Below are positions 45,061 to 54,709 of a stretch of 64,000 nt of DNA, in pieces. Position 1 is the first letter of the stretch; the number at the start of each line of letters is the position of its first letter. The DNA lies in assembly GCF_001445655.1 (NCBI RefSeq), contig NZ_LNBE01000004.1:2925218-2989217 (forward strand), in the 5' to 3' direction. Under the pieces are notes generated by a model. The model searched no databases. It was not told the origin of the DNA and was given only the letters and a program-made list of their open reading frames with translations. The DNA comes from Streptomyces roseifaciens. Lineage in GTDB: Bacteria > Actinomycetota > Actinomycetes > Streptomycetales > Streptomycetaceae. A program made the translations under genes and the position numbers.

Positions 45061-45106
45061 CCGCCGCGACGGCGGCCCGCCCCCACCGGGGGCCTCGGCG
45101 GTGCCG
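45061..45106 (+). repeat. 46-bp intergenic repeat, copy 3 (diverged)
   Basis: Same length and same ends (CCGCCGCGACGGCGG and CGGCGGTGCCG) as the copies at 33637 and 33760, but the 20-base middle is different and self-complementary (CCCCC/GGGGG). It lies in the spacer between the GGDEF-EAL gene and gatC, 115 bases before gatC. Confidence 0.8.
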
Positions 45107-45220
45107 AAGCGATCCCGGCCCACGGCGCCCCGTAAAGCGTTTAGCAGGCACTGCGCCCCGCGCCATAGGATTGGGCGCACAACCCGCCCAGAATCCGTCA
45201 CAACCCCTGAGGATCGCCGC

Positions 45221-45517
45221 ATGCCTGGCATCACGCGCGAGGAGGTAGCCCACCTCGCACGGCTGGCACGTCTGGAGCTCAAGGACGAAGAGCTCGAGCA
45301 CTTCGCCGGCCAGCTCGACGACATCATCGGCGCGGTCGCCCGCGTCTCCGAGGTCGCCGAGCAGGACGTCCCCCCGACGTCCCACCCGCTGCCGCTGACC
45401 AACGTCATGCGCCCGGACGAGGTCCGTCCGTCGCTGACCCCGCAGGAGGCGCTCTCCGGCGCCCCCGCCCAGGAGCAGCAGCGTTTCAAGGTGCCGCAGA
45501 TCCTGGGGGAGGACTAA
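45221..45517 (+). CDS. gatC: Glutamyl/aspartyl-tRNA amidotransferase subunit C
   Basis: 98-residue small subunit that clasps GatA in the GatCAB enzyme, which turns misacylated Glu-tRNA(Gln) and Asp-tRNA(Asn) into the correct amino-acylated forms. [20 protein letters not shown] and the late [19 protein letters not shown] are typical. ATG at 45221 has GAGGA upstream. gatA follows after 6 bases. Confidence 0.97.
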   Translation: MPGITREEVAHLARLARLELKDEELEHFAGQLDDIIGAVARVSEVAEQDVPPTSHPLPLTNVMRPDEVRPSLTPQEALSGAPAQEQQRFKVPQILGED

Positions 45518-45523
45518 ACCGCT

Positions 45524-47017
45524 ATGACGGACATCATCAAGCTCACCGCTGCCCAGATCGCGGAGAGGATCGCCTCCGGCGAGCTCACCGCCGTCCAGGT
45601 CACCGAGGCCCACCTGGCCCGGATCGAGGCCGTGGACGAGAAGGTGCACGCCTTCCTCCACGTGGACCGCGAGGGCGCCCTCGCCCAGGCCCGCGAGGTC
45701 GACGCCAAGCGCGAGCGCGGCGAGAAGCTCGGCCCGCTGGCCGGCGTCCCGCTGGCGCTGAAGGACATCTTCACCACCAAGGGGATCCCGACCACGGTCG
45801 GCTCGAAGATCCTCGAGGGCTGGATCCCGCCGTACGACGCGACGCTCACCAAGCGCCTGAAGGACGCGGACGTCGTCATCCTCGGCAAGACCAACATGGA
45901 CGAGTTCGCGATGGGCTCCTCCACGGAGAACAGCGCCTACGGCCCGACCGGCAACCCCTGGGACCTGACCAAGATCCCCGGCGGCTCCGGCGGCGGCTCC
46001 AGCGCGGCGCTCGCCGCGTACCAGGCCCCCCTGGCCATCGGCACGGACACCGGCGGCTCGATCCGCCAGCCCGCCGCCGTGACCGGCACCGTCGGCGTCA
46101 AGCCGACCTACGGCTCGGTCTCGCGCTACGGCATGGTGGCCTTCTCCTCCTCCCTCGACCAGGGCGGCCCCTGCGCCCGTACGGTCCTGGACGCGGCCCT
46201 GCTGCACGAGGTCATCGCCGGCCACGACCCGATGGACTCCACGTCCATCGACGCCCCGGTCCCGCCGGTCGTCGAGGCCGCGCGCAACGGCAGCGTGCAG
46301 GGCATGCGCGTCGGCGTCGTCAAGCAGTTCCGCGGCGAGGGCTACCAGGCCGGCGTCGTGCAGCGCTTCGACGAGTCCGTCGAGCTGCTCAAGGAGCTGG
46401 GCGCCGAGATCGTCGAGCTGGACTGCCCGTCCTTCGACCTGGCCCTGGCCGCGTACTACCTGATCGCGCCGTCCGAGTGCTCCTCGAACCTGGCGCGCTT
46501 CGACGGCCTGCGCTACGGCCTGCGCGCCGGCGACGACGGCACCCGCTCCGCCGAGGACGTCACCGCCCTCACCCGCGAGGCCGGCTTCGGCCCCGAGGTC
46601 AAGCGCCGCGTCATGCTCGGCACGTACGCCCTGAGCTCGGGCTACTACGACGCCTACTACGGCTCGGCGCAGAAGGTCCGCACGCTCATCACGCGCGACT
46701 TCGAGAAGGCCTTCGAGCAGGTCGACGTGATCGTCTCGCCGACCACCCCGACCACCGCCTTCGCGATCGGCGAGCGCGCCGACGACCCGATGGCGATGTA
46801 CCTCGCGGACCTGTGCACCATCCCGACCAACCTGGCCGGCAACGCGGCCATGTCGCTGCCCTGCGGCCTGGCGCCCGAGGACAACCTGCCGGTCGGTCTG
46901 CAGATCATCGCTCCCGCCCTGAAGGACGACCGGCTCTACAAGGTCGGTGCCGCGGTCGAGGCCGCGTTCACCGCCCGCTGGGGTCACCACCTGCTTGAGG
47001 AGGCACCGTCGCTGTGA
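45524..47017 (+). CDS. gatA: Glutamyl/aspartyl-tRNA amidotransferase subunit A
   Basis: 497-residue amidase that releases ammonia from glutamine (or asparagine) for transamidation. The Ser-cisSer-Lys triad is visible: Lys in [11 protein letters not shown], Gly/Ser-rich [15 protein letters not shown] and the nucleophile in [19 protein letters not shown] at 45524. Its stop overlaps the GTG of the small membrane-protein gene (GTGA, 47014-47017). Confidence 0.98.
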   Translation: MTDIIKLTAAQIAERIASGELTAVQVTEAHLARIEAVDEKVHAFLHVDREGALAQAREVDAKRERGEKLGPLAGVPLALKDIFTTKGIPTTVGSKILEGWIPPYDATLTKRLKDADVVILGKTNMDEFAMGSSTENSAYGPTGNPWDLTKIPGGSGGGSSAALAAYQAPLAIGTDTGGSIRQPAAVTGTVGVKPTYGSVSRYGMVAFSSSLDQGGPCARTVLDAALLHEVIAGHDPMDSTSIDAPVPPVVEAARNGSVQGMRVGVVKQFRGEGYQAGVVQRFDESVELLKELGAEIVELDCPSFDLALAAYYLIAPSECSSNLARFDGLRYGLRAGDDGTRSAEDVTALTREAGFGPEVKRRVMLGTYALSSGYYDAYYGSAQKVRTLITRDFEKAFEQVDVIVSPTTPTTAFAIGERADDPMAMYLADLCTIPTNLAGNAAMSLPCGLAPEDNLPVGLQIIAPALKDDRLYKVGAAVEAAFTARWGHHLLEEAPSL

Positions 47018-47274
47018 GCACCGAGGTGAGCAAGGCGAGCGCTCTGAAGAAGGCCAAGGGCTTCAAGAAGTCCAAGCCCGGCACGTATCTGTCGATCGGC
47101 ACCACGCTGTTCGGCGCGGTCAGCGTGATCAAGCAGGCGAAGAAGGCGCGCGGCGAGCAGGACACGCTCCAGCTGGTCGACGCGATCGTCTCCGCCGCAG
47201 CCATCGCCACCGGCGTCGCGCTGCTGGTGCGCGAGCTGCGCCGGATGAACAGCGACGACGTCCTCGCGCACTGA
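47014..47274 (+). CDS. Small membrane protein inside the gat operon
   Basis: 86-residue protein that I do not recognise by function. The first 25 residues are very basic ([17 protein letters not shown]), then two hydrophobic stretches, [15 protein letters not shown] and [19 protein letters not shown], make one or two membrane helices, separated by [11 protein letters not shown]; it ends in a charged [17 protein letters not shown] at 47014 overlaps the gatA stop by 4 bases, so its translation is coupled to gatA, and gatB starts 27 bases after it. Its constant place between gatA and gatB suggests a role near the amidotransferase or simply co-expression. Confidence 0.75.
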   Translation: MSTEVSKASALKKAKGFKKSKPGTYLSIGTTLFGAVSVIKQAKKARGEQDTLQLVDAIVSAAAIATGVALLVRELRRMNSDDVLAH

Positions 47275-47300
47275 GCCAGGACCTGAGAGGTTAGTTTTCC

Positions 47301-48809
47301 GTGACCGTCACTGAACTGGTGTCGTACGAGGACGCGCTGGCTTCCTACGACCCCGTCATGGGCCTGGAGGTCCATGTCGAGCTCGGCACCAAGACGAAGA
47401 TGTTCTGCGGCTGCTCCACGGAGCTGGGCGCGGACCCCAACACCCAGACCTGCCCGGTCTGCCTCGGCATGCCCGGCGCCCTGCCGGTGGTCAACGCCAC
47501 CGGCGTCGAGTCCGCCATCAAGATCGGCCTCGCGCTGCACTGCGAGATCGCCGAGTGGTGCCGCTTCGCCCGGAAGAACTACTTCTATCCGGACATGCCG
47601 AAGAACTTCCAGACCTCCCAGTACGACGAGCCGATCGCCTTCAACGGCTACCTCGACGTGCAGCTGGAGGACGGCGAGGTCTTCCGCGTGGAGATCGAGC
47701 GCGCCCACATGGAGGAGGACACCGGCAAGTCCACGCACGTGGGCGGCGCCACCGGCCGCATCCACGGCGCCCAGCACTCCCTGCTGGACTACAACCGCGC
47801 CGGCATCCCGCTGATCGAGATCGTCACCAAGCCGATCGAGGGCGCGGGCGAGCGGGCCCCGGAGGTCGCCAAGGCCTACGTGGCCGAGCTGCGCGAGCTC
47901 ATCAAGGCGCTGGGCGTCTCCGAGGCCCGGATGGAGATGGGTCAGATGCGCTGCGACGTCAACCTGTCGCTGCGCCCGCACGGCCGGGAGAAGTTCGGCA
48001 CCCGCTCCGAGACCAAGAACGTCAACTCGCTGCGCTCCGTCGAGCGCGCGGTGCGCTTCGAGGTCCAGCGGCACGCCTCCGTCCTCTCGGCCGGCGGCAC
48101 GATCGTGCAGGAGACCCGCCACTTCCACGAGGAGGACGGGTCGACCACGTCCGGCCGCATCAAGGAGGAGGCCGAGGACTACCGCTACTTCCCCGAGCCG
48201 GACCTGGTGCCGGTGGCCCCCTCCCGCGAGTGGGTCGAGGAGCTGCGGGGCACCCTGCCCGAGCTGCCGCGCGTGCGCCGCAACCGCCTCCGTGAGGACT
48301 GGGGCGTCACCGAGCACGACATGCAGTCGATCCTCAACGCGGGCGCGGTCGACCTGATCGTCGCCACCGTCGAGGCCGGTGCCGACTCCGCCGCCGCCCG
48401 CAAGTGGTGGATGGGCGAGCTGGCCCGCAGCGCCAACGAGTCCGGTACGGACCTCGCGGCGCTGCCGATCACCCCGGCGCAGGTCGCCCGGGTGGCGGCG
48501 CTCGTCGCCGAGGGCTCGCTCAACGACAAGCTGGCCCGCCAGGTCATCGAGGGCGTGCTCGCGGGCGAGGGCGACCCGGACGCGGTCGTCGAGAAGCGCG
48601 GCCTGAAGGTCGTCTCCGACGACAGCGCCCTGGGTGCCGCCGTGGACGAGGCCATCGCGGCCAATGCCGCCATCGCGGACAAGATCCGCGCCGGCAAGGT
48701 CGCGGCGGCGGGTGCACTGGTCGGCGCGGTCATGAAGGCCACGCGCGGCCAGGCCGACGCGGCCCGTGTCCGTGAGCTCATCCTGGAGCGCCTCGGCGTC
48801 GAGGGCTGA
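47301..48809 (+). CDS. gatB: Aspartyl/glutamyl-tRNA amidotransferase subunit B
   Basis: 502-residue subunit that binds misacylated tRNA and activates the acyl group with ATP. The cradle motif GLEVHVEL, zinc-ligand Cys in [10 protein letters not shown] and [26 protein letters not shown] and the C-terminal YqeY-like helical domain are present. GTG at 47301. A strong terminator with a TTCG loop follows. Confidence 0.98.
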   Translation: MTVTELVSYEDALASYDPVMGLEVHVELGTKTKMFCGCSTELGADPNTQTCPVCLGMPGALPVVNATGVESAIKIGLALHCEIAEWCRFARKNYFYPDMPKNFQTSQYDEPIAFNGYLDVQLEDGEVFRVEIERAHMEEDTGKSTHVGGATGRIHGAQHSLLDYNRAGIPLIEIVTKPIEGAGERAPEVAKAYVAELRELIKALGVSEARMEMGQMRCDVNLSLRPHGREKFGTRSETKNVNSLRSVERAVRFEVQRHASVLSAGGTIVQETRHFHEEDGSTTSGRIKEEAEDYRYFPEPDLVPVAPSREWVEELRGTLPELPRVRRNRLREDWGVTEHDMQSILNAGAVDLIVATVEAGADSAAARKWWMGELARSANESGTDLAALPITPAQVARVAALVAEGSLNDKLARQVIEGVLAGEGDPDAVVEKRGLKVVSDDSALGAAVDEAIAANAAIADKIRAGKVAAAGALVGAVMKATRGQADAARVRELILERLGVEG

Positions 48810-48873
48810 CCGGCTGAGAGCCGATCGGCCCCGGGCCGATCAGCTGCTCATCGGCAGCGTTCTGCGACACCTC

Positions 48874-48903
48874 ATGGCCGCCCCTTTTCGAAGGGGCGGC
48901 CAT
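48874..48903 (+). terminator. gat operon terminator
   Basis: A perfect 13-bp stem, ATGGCCGCCCCTT with AAGGGGCGGCCAT, closed by a stable TTCG tetraloop (48887-48890). Confidence 0.9.
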
Positions 48904-48909
48904 TGTCTG

Positions 48910-48931
48910 TCCGGGAATGGTCCGGGAATGG
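48910..48931. repeat. Tandem 11-bp repeat upstream of secreted-protein gene
   Basis: TCCGGGAATGG occurs twice in perfect tandem, right after the gat terminator and about 100 bases before the next start. Together with TCTATG some 17 bases on, the second copy gives a GGAAT...TCTAT pair reminiscent of ECF-sigma promoters; this is only a suggestion. Confidence 0.5.
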
Positions 48932-49029
48932 CTGGTTTCCTTTGCTCTATGGCCTTCGTGTCCCCCGTCCGGCATGATCCCGACTGCGGGCCCACCGTGT
49001 GCCCGCATCCGATTTCTGGGGGTTGGCAC

Positions 49030-49596
49030 ATGAGACGGTTGAGCAGGACGCTGGCTGCACTCACGCTGGCGGGAGCCGGCCTGCTGGTGGCGACGGTCCC
49101 GGCCGGCGCGGCCACGGAGGCGCCGGCCACGGTGAAGTGCGAGGCGGGCTGGGGGAGCCTGCCCAAGGTCGGCACGGACACGGCCTACCGCCCGCTGCTG
49201 GACATCCGGGCCGGGAAGCACGAGTGCTACGACCGTCTGGTCTTCGACGTCCAGGGCATCGGCGACCGCCCGATCGGCTACCGCGTGGAGTACGTGGACC
49301 AGCTGCGCCAGGACGGCTCCGGCGACGTGATCCCGGTCGGCGGCGGCGCGATCCTGGCGGTCCGCGTGGCCGCTCCGAGCTACGACCCGAGCACCGGCGA
49401 GCCGCGCTACCCCGGCCACGCCGGACAGCCGCTGACCGGCGTGGACCTCACCGGCTTCCGCACCTTCCAGGACACCCGCTTCGCCAGCAGCTTCGAGGGC
49501 GACACCCTGATCGGCCTCGGCGTCCGCGCACGGCTGCCCTACCGGGTCTTCCAGGAGCGCAACCGCATCGTCGTGGACGTCGCCCACACCTGGTAG
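49030..49596 (+). CDS. Secreted beta-rich protein (AMIN-like domain)
   Basis: 188-residue exported protein. Signal MRRLSRTLAALTLAGAGLLV, cleaved near AGAATEAP. The mature part has two Cys (residues about 38 and 70) and a single beta-rich domain (CYDRLVFDVQGIGDRPIGYR, VEYVDQLRQDGSG, IVVDVAHTW) like AMIN-related streptomycete proteins. No catalytic motif is seen. GGGGG lies before the ATG at 49030. Function unknown; cell-wall binding is possible. Confidence 0.72.
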   Translation: MRRLSRTLAALTLAGAGLLVATVPAGAATEAPATVKCEAGWGSLPKVGTDTAYRPLLDIRAGKHECYDRLVFDVQGIGDRPIGYRVEYVDQLRQDGSGDVIPVGGGAILAVRVAAPSYDPSTGEPRYPGHAGQPLTGVDLTGFRTFQDTRFASSFEGDTLIGLGVRARLPYRVFQERNRIVVDVAHTW

Positions 49597-49825
49597 TCCC
49601 TGCGCAGAGCCTGTGATCCCCGCGCCGGACGGCCCCTGGCGGGCCCGGTGTGGGGTGGGCCACAAAGCGGACAAAGGATCTTTTTCCGCTGTCACAGTGG
49701 TTCGGCAAGGGGCCCCCACCGCGCCTCTCGCGCTGCGGGGCCCCAGGCCCAGCAGCTCATGCGCTCGGAAATGCACGGGGCAGTTCTCCCGGCGGGATCG
49801 ACGCGACGACCGGGAAGCAGCCCGA

Positions 49826-52051
49826 ATGACCTCACTCGCCCGATGGTGCCTGCGCCGTCGTTTCGCCGTGATCGTGCTGTGGCTCGTGGCCCTGGCGGGC
49901 ACCGCCGCGGCCGCGACCCTGGCCGGCCCGGCGTACTCCAACGACTACGCCGTCCCCGGTACCGAGGCCGCCCGCGCGGGCGCGCTCCTGGAAGCGGGAT
50001 TCCCGGGCCAGGGCGGTGACGACACCATCGTCTGGCACACCGACCGGGGCACCGTGCGCGCCGCCGCCGTCGAGCAGCGTATGACCGAGACCCTGCGCGA
50101 CGTCGCGGCCCTGCCCGGCGTCGAGTCCGTCAGCGGCCCGTACAGCGGCCCCGACGGCGCCGCCAGGATCAGCCCCGACGGGCACACCGCCTACGCCTCC
50201 GTCACCTTCGCCTCGCCCGGCGACCCCGGCAAGGAGCTGGTGCACCAGGTCGTCGAGACGGCCCGGTCCGCGGCGGACGGCGATCTGGAGGTCGCCCTCG
50301 GCGGCACCGGCATCGCCACCGGCGAGGCCGCGAGCGGCCACCTCAGCGAGATCATCGGCATCGCCGTCGCCGCCGTCGTGCTCTTCGTCGTCTTCGGCTC
50401 GCTGGCCGCGAGCCTGCTGCCGATCGCCACGGCCCTCGTGGGCGTGGGCACCGCCTACATGGGCACCCAGCTGCTCGGCCACGTCATGACCGTCGCCGAC
50501 TTCGCGCCCATGCTCGGCACCCTCATCGGACTCGGCGTGGGCATCGACTACGCCCTGTTCATCGTCACCCGGCACCGCAAGGGCCTGCGGGCGGGGCTGC
50601 CCGTGGCCGTCGCGGCCGAGCGGGCCGTCGCCACCACCGGCCGCGCCGTCGTCTTCGCGGGCGGCACCGTGTGCGTCGCGCTGCTCGGCATGCTCATCCT
50701 GCGGCTGAGCTTCCTCAACGGGGTCGCCATCGCCGCCTCGCTCACCGTCGTCCTCACCGTCGCCGCCTCGGTCACGCTGCTGCCCGCGCTCCTCGGGGTC
50801 ATCGGCGACCGTGCCCTCAGCCGCCGCGAGCGCCGCCGCCTCGCGGACAGCGGCCCCCGCCCGGAGCTGCCCACCGGGCTGGCCGCCCGCTGGTCCGCCT
50901 TCGTGGAGCGCCACCCCAAGCTGCTGGGCGCCGTGGCCGCCGCCGTCATGCTCGTGCTCGCGCTGCCCACGTTCTCCCTCCACCTGGGCACCTCCGACCA
51001 GGGCAACAACCCGGCCTCGTCCACCACGCGCCAGGCGTACGACATGCTCGGCCGCGGCTTCGGGCCCGGCGTCAACGGCCCCCTGACCCTCGTGGCCGAC
51101 CTCGACAGCGCCGCCGACCGGCTCGCGTTCACCGAGCTCCCGGACGCCCTGCGGCACACCGAGGGCGTCGCCTCCGCCTCGCCCGCCCAGGTCAGCCCCA
51201 GCGGCGACACGGGCGTCATCAGCGTCGTCCCCACCACCTCCCCGCAGTCGCGCGACACCAGCGACCTCGTGGACCGGCTGCGCGGCACCGTGCTGCCGAA
51301 GGCGACCGCCGGCACCGGTGTGGACGTCCAGGTCGGCGGCATGACCGCGAGCTACGACGACTTCGCCGCCATCATCCTCGGCAAGCTGCCGCTCTTCGTC
51401 GGCACCGTCGTCGGCCTGGGCTGCCTGCTGCTCCTGCTGGCCTTCCGGAGCATCGGCATCCCCCTGAAGGCCGCGCTGATGAACATCGCCGCCGTCGCCT
51501 CGTCCTTCGGCATCGTCGTCGCGATCTTCCAATGGGGCTGGGGCGCCGAGTTCCTCGGCCTCGGCGGCGCCGGGCCGATAGAACCGTTCCTGCCCGTCGT
51601 CATGGTCTCCGTCCTCTTCGGCCTGTCCATGGACTACCAGGTCTTCCTGGTCAGCCGGATGTACGAGGAGTGGCTCGCCACGCGCGACAACACCCGGGCC
51701 GTGCGCGTCGGCCTCGCCGAGACCAGCCGCGTCATCAACTCCGCGGCGGTGATCATGATCTCGGTCTTCCTCGCCTTCGTCCTCAGCGGGGACCGCGTCA
51801 TCTCGATGTTCGGCATCGGCCTCGCGGCGGCCGTCGCCCTCGACGCCTTCGTGCTGCGCACGCTGCTCGTCCCGGCGCTCATGCACATGCTGGGCGGCGC
51901 CAACTGGTGGCTGCCGGCGTGGCTGGAGCGCCGCCTGCCCCGGATCAGCATCGAGCCGCCGGAGCCGGTGGACGCGCCGGAGCCGGTGGACGGGGCCCGC
52001 GAGCCGCTCCCGGTCAGTCCCGAGAGGAGCCTTGCCGGGGCGGGCGTATGA
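49826..52051 (+). CDS. MMPL-family RND transporter
   Basis: 741-residue membrane protein with 12 predicted helices in two halves, each with an external loop. GVGIDYALFIVTRHRKGLRAG in the first half and GLSMDYQVFLVSRMYEEW in the second are the classic MMPL paired motifs with Asp in the helix, used for proton coupling. Streptomycete MMPLs export lipids, siderophores or antibiotics; the substrate cannot be judged here, since no biosynthetic genes are near. ATG at 49826. The 3' end overlaps the small minus-strand gene by 38 bases. Confidence 0.93.
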   Translation: MTSLARWCLRRRFAVIVLWLVALAGTAAAATLAGPAYSNDYAVPGTEAARAGALLEAGFPGQGGDDTIVWHTDRGTVRAAAVEQRMTETLRDVAALPGVESVSGPYSGPDGAARISPDGHTAYASVTFASPGDPGKELVHQVVETARSAADGDLEVALGGTGIATGEAASGHLSEIIGIAVAAVVLFVVFGSLAASLLPIATALVGVGTAYMGTQLLGHVMTVADFAPMLGTLIGLGVGIDYALFIVTRHRKGLRAGLPVAVAAERAVATTGRAVVFAGGTVCVALLGMLILRLSFLNGVAIAASLTVVLTVAASVTLLPALLGVIGDRALSRRERRRLADSGPRPELPTGLAARWSAFVERHPKLLGAVAAAVMLVLALPTFSLHLGTSDQGNNPASSTTRQAYDMLGRGFGPGVNGPLTLVADLDSAADRLAFTELPDALRHTEGVASASPAQVSPSGDTGVISVVPTTSPQSRDTSDLVDRLRGTVLPKATAGTGVDVQVGGMTASYDDFAAIILGKLPLFVGTVVGLGCLLLLLAFRSIGIPLKAALMNIAAVASSFGIVVAIFQWGWGAEFLGLGGAGPIEPFLPVVMVSVLFGLSMDYQVFLVSRMYEEWLATRDNTRAVRVGLAETSRVINSAAVIMISVFLAFVLSGDRVISMFGIGLAAAVALDAFVLRTLLVPALMHMLGGANWWLPAWLERRLPRISIEPPEPVDAPEPVDGAREPLPVSPERSLAGAGV

Positions 52052-52193
52052 GCACGTGGCCCGAGTCGAGGTCGACCGGGCCGCGCGCGGGGTCGCCGTC
52101 ACCGACGTCCTCGCGGGTCATTTCGAGCCGGTTCTGTTCCTCGTCGGTGTGCTTCCGGCCCGGTGCGAACACTTCCTCGAACACGTTGAACAT
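52014..52193 (-). CDS. Small conserved streptomycete protein (DUF6191-like)
   Basis: 59-residue acidic protein starting MFNVFEEVFAPGRKHTDEEQ, with a short GDPARGPVDLDSG turn and a basic RPPRQ tail. ATG at 52193 has GGGAG before it. The segment GRKHTDEEQNRLE and the VDLDSG end match a small family I recall as common and function-unknown in streptomycetes. It overlaps the end of the MMPL gene on the opposite strand by 38 bases, which is unusual but within what is seen in this window. Confidence 0.75.
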   Translation of the reverse strand: MFNVFEEVFAPGRKHTDEEQNRLEMTREDVGDGDPARGPVDLDSGHVLIRPPRQGSSRD

Positions 52194-52274
52194 CTTCAAC
52201 TCCCGTCGCCGCACTGTCCGTCCAGTCTAGGCGGACGTGTGTACGGTCCCGGCAAAGTCGTGCGCCGCGATGCG

Positions 52275-53540
52275 TCAGCTCACTTCTAGCCGCAGGATCC
52301 GGTCGTCCTCGCCGCCCGGCTTCCCGCGCCCGTCGGTGTTGCTCGTCGTCAGCCACAGCCCGCCGTCGTCCGTGGCCAGGACCGTGCGCAGCCGCCCGTA
52401 CTCGCCCTGCAGGAACGCCTGGGGGCCGGCCACCGGCTTCGTGCCGTCCAGCGGGATCCGCCACAGGCGCTCGCCGCGCAGGCCCGCCATCCACAGGGAG
52501 CCCTTGGCGAAGGCGAGGCCGCTGGGGGAGGCGTCGGAGGTCTTCCACTGCTCGACGGGGTCGGTGTAGCCGGACCTGCCCGCCTTGCCCTCGACGACGG
52601 GCCAGCCGTAGTTGCCGCCCGGCCGGATCAGGTTGAGCTCGTCCCAGGTGTTCTGGCCGAACTCCGACGCCCACAGGCGCTTGCCCGCGTCCCACGCCAG
52701 GCCCTGCACGTTGCGGTGGCCGTAGGAGTGGACCACCGAGTTCTCCTCGGGGTTGCCGTACGCGGGGCGGCCGTCCGGGGTCATGCGGAGGATCTTCCCG
52801 CCGAGGGACTTCCTGTCCTGGGAGAGGCCGCGCTCCCCGCTCTCGCCCGTCCCGGCGTAGAGCATCCGGTCGGGGCCGAAGGCGATGCGCCCGCCGTTGT
52901 GGACGTTGCCCTTGGGGATGCCCCGGAGCACCGTGTCGGGCGCCCCCAGCCGCTGCCCCGCGGGCTTGCGCTCGTCGTAGCGCAGGCGTGCGATGCGGTT
53001 GTCCGAATCGGTGGTGAAGTACGCGTACACCAGGCGGTCGGTGGCGAAGTCGGGCGAGACCGCCAGGCCCAGCAGGCCGCCCTCGCCGCCCTTGACGACG
53101 CCGGGCACCTCGCCCACCTCGCTCTGCGCGCCGTCCTTGACCGCCACCCGGGCGATCTTTCCGGTGTCGCGGGACCCGACCAGGAGGTCGCCGCCGGGGA
53201 GCGCCGCGACGCCCCACGGCGAGCCGAGCTTCGCGGTGAGCGTCCGGACGACCTTGACCGAGCCCTTGGCGGGCGCCGGCGGGGTCGAGGGGGTGCCCGA
53301 AGAGGCCTCCTCGCCGGGCGACTTGGCCGCCGAACCCTGCCGCGGGCCCTCGCCCGGGAAGCCGTCCTCGCTCGAACAGCCCGCGACGCCGAGCAGCAGG
53401 GAGCCGGCCAGGAGCAGAGAGGCGGCCGGCCGCAGAGAGGTGGCGGGCCGCAGAGAGGCGCCGGGGCGCAGAGAGGCGGTCGGTCGCGGAGAGGCGGTCG
53501 GCGCGGCGGCGCCGGTACGGACACGGGGACGTCGTCGCAC
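52275..53540 (-). CDS. PQQ-type glucose/sorbosone dehydrogenase lipoprotein
   Basis: 421-residue extracellular lipoprotein with a six-bladed beta-propeller of the glucose/sorbosone dehydrogenase family. GTG at 53540 has GAGAGGAAC upstream. After a basic start come four tandem hexapeptides S-(L/P)-R-P-x-x (residues 17-40), then a signal core LLLAGSLLLGVAG and lipobox Cys55. The propeller shows SPWGVAALPGGDLLVG, GLLGLAVSPDFATDR, HNGGRIAFGPDRMLYAGTG and GHRNVQGLAWDAG; the His/Arg positions that contact PQQ and calcium are present in these stretches. The sugar substrate is unknown. The odd signal region is discussed as a finding. Confidence 0.88.
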   Translation of the reverse strand: MRRRPRVRTGAAAPTASPRPTASLRPGASLRPATSLRPAASLLLAGSLLLGVAGCSSEDGFPGEGPRQGSAAKSPGEEASSGTPSTPPAPAKGSVKVVRTLTAKLGSPWGVAALPGGDLLVGSRDTGKIARVAVKDGAQSEVGEVPGVVKGGEGGLLGLAVSPDFATDRLVYAYFTTDSDNRIARLRYDERKPAGQRLGAPDTVLRGIPKGNVHNGGRIAFGPDRMLYAGTGESGERGLSQDRKSLGGKILRMTPDGRPAYGNPEENSVVHSYGHRNVQGLAWDAGKRLWASEFGQNTWDELNLIRPGGNYGWPVVEGKAGRSGYTDPVEQWKTSDASPSGLAFAKGSLWMAGLRGERLWRIPLDGTKPVAGPQAFLQGEYGRLRTVLATDDGGLWLTTSNTDGRGKPGGEDDRILRLEVS

Positions 53541-53643
53541 GGTTCGTTCCTCTCGCCGGGGCGCACTGCGTGTACGCGGCACTGTGCCACACCGGGGGCC
53601 GCCGTCCGGGGGAGAATCGCACGGGTGCGCCACGTGCGCCGCG

Positions 53644-54636
53644 TCAGTCCCAGGACCCCATGGCGCGGGGGAGCGCCGCTATCTCCGCGAAGTCCTCGGG
53701 GGTGAGCCGCAGTTGCGCCGCCGCTGCGTTCTGCACCGCCCACACCGGCTTCTTCGTGCCCGGTACGGGTATGACGTGCCGGCCCTGCGCCAGTACCCAG
53801 GCCAGGGCGACCTGCGCGGCCGTCGCGTCGTGGCGCAGCGCGACCCGGCGCAGGCCCGCCACGATCGGCTGGTTGGCGGCCATCATCTCGGCGGTGAAGC
53901 GCGGGTGGCGCGCCCGGAGGTCCTCCGGCTCGAAGCCCTGCCCCGGCGTGAGCGTGCCGCTGAGGAAACCATTCCCCAGGGGCATGGCGGCCAGCATGCC
54001 GACACCCCGGGAAGCGCACCAGGGCACCAGCGCATCGAGCGCCTCCCGGGACCACACCGACAACTCCACCTGCACACAGCTCACCGGGAACACCTGCTGC
54101 ACCCGCTCCAGCTGCCGGATCGTCGCCTCGTACAGCCCCGCGCGCGACCGGCGGTGCTTGCGCGCGCCGATCGCACACCAGCCCAGCGCCCGCACCTTGC
54201 CCGCGGAGACCAGCTCGGCCATCGCCCCCCAGGTCTCCTCGACCGGCACCTCGGGGTCGGGCCGGTGCAGCTGGTAGACGTCGATCACGTCGGTCTGCAA
54301 CCGGCGCAGCGAGGCGTCGCAGGCCCGTTTCACATAGCCCGGGCGGCCGTTGGCGACGATGTGGCTGTCGCCCACCAGCAGCCCGCACTTGGTCGACACG
54401 AACGCCTCGGAGCGCCTCTCCCGCAGCACCCGTCCCACCAGCAGCTCGTTGGTGAACGGCCCGTACATGTCCGCGGTGTCCAGCAGGGTCGTGCCCGCGT
54501 CGAGCGCCGCGTGCACCGTGCGCAGCGCGCCCTGCCCGCTCCGCTGGGAGGCGGTGTATCCCCAGTGCATGGGCATGCACCCCAGGCCGATCGCGCCCAC
54601 TTCGAGCGCCGCCGCACCGATATTCCTGCGCTCCAC
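53644..54636 (-). CDS. Aldo/keto reductase
   Basis: 330-residue NADPH-dependent oxidoreductase with a TIM barrel. The catalytic tetrad shows as DTADMYG (Asp, Tyr), STKCG (Lys) and DVYQLHRPD (His). GTG at 54636 with GGGAGG upstream. It most resembles the YajO/Tas branch (AKR11/12-like). The last segment PVPGTKKPVWAVQNAAA fits the NADP phosphate-binding GTKxxxxxxxN pattern. The divergent 2-hydroxyacid dehydrogenase gene begins 73 bases away. Confidence 0.92.
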   Translation of the reverse strand: MERRNIGAAALEVGAIGLGCMPMHWGYTASQRSGQGALRTVHAALDAGTTLLDTADMYGPFTNELLVGRVLRERRSEAFVSTKCGLLVGDSHIVANGRPGYVKRACDASLRRLQTDVIDVYQLHRPDPEVPVEETWGAMAELVSAGKVRALGWCAIGARKHRRSRAGLYEATIRQLERVQQVFPVSCVQVELSVWSREALDALVPWCASRGVGMLAAMPLGNGFLSGTLTPGQGFEPEDLRARHPRFTAEMMAANQPIVAGLRRVALRHDATAAQVALAWVLAQGRHVIPVPGTKKPVWAVQNAAAAQLRLTPEDFAEIAALPRAMGSWD

Positions 54637-54709
54637 CGGCCGTACCCCTCCCGTTCCTCGCCCCCAAACTAACCTCTGCCGTGCCGGCCCGATCGCATAG
54701 CCTCCAGGC

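Noticed and set aside
45061..45106. Copy 3 as a simple hairpin terminator for the GGDEF-EAL gene
   Set aside because: It lies 120 bases after the stop and has the same ends and length as the other repeat copies, so the repeat explanation is better.
49826..52051. MMPL transporter as part of a biosynthetic gene cluster
   Set aside because: No PKS, NRPS or tailoring genes within reach on either side.
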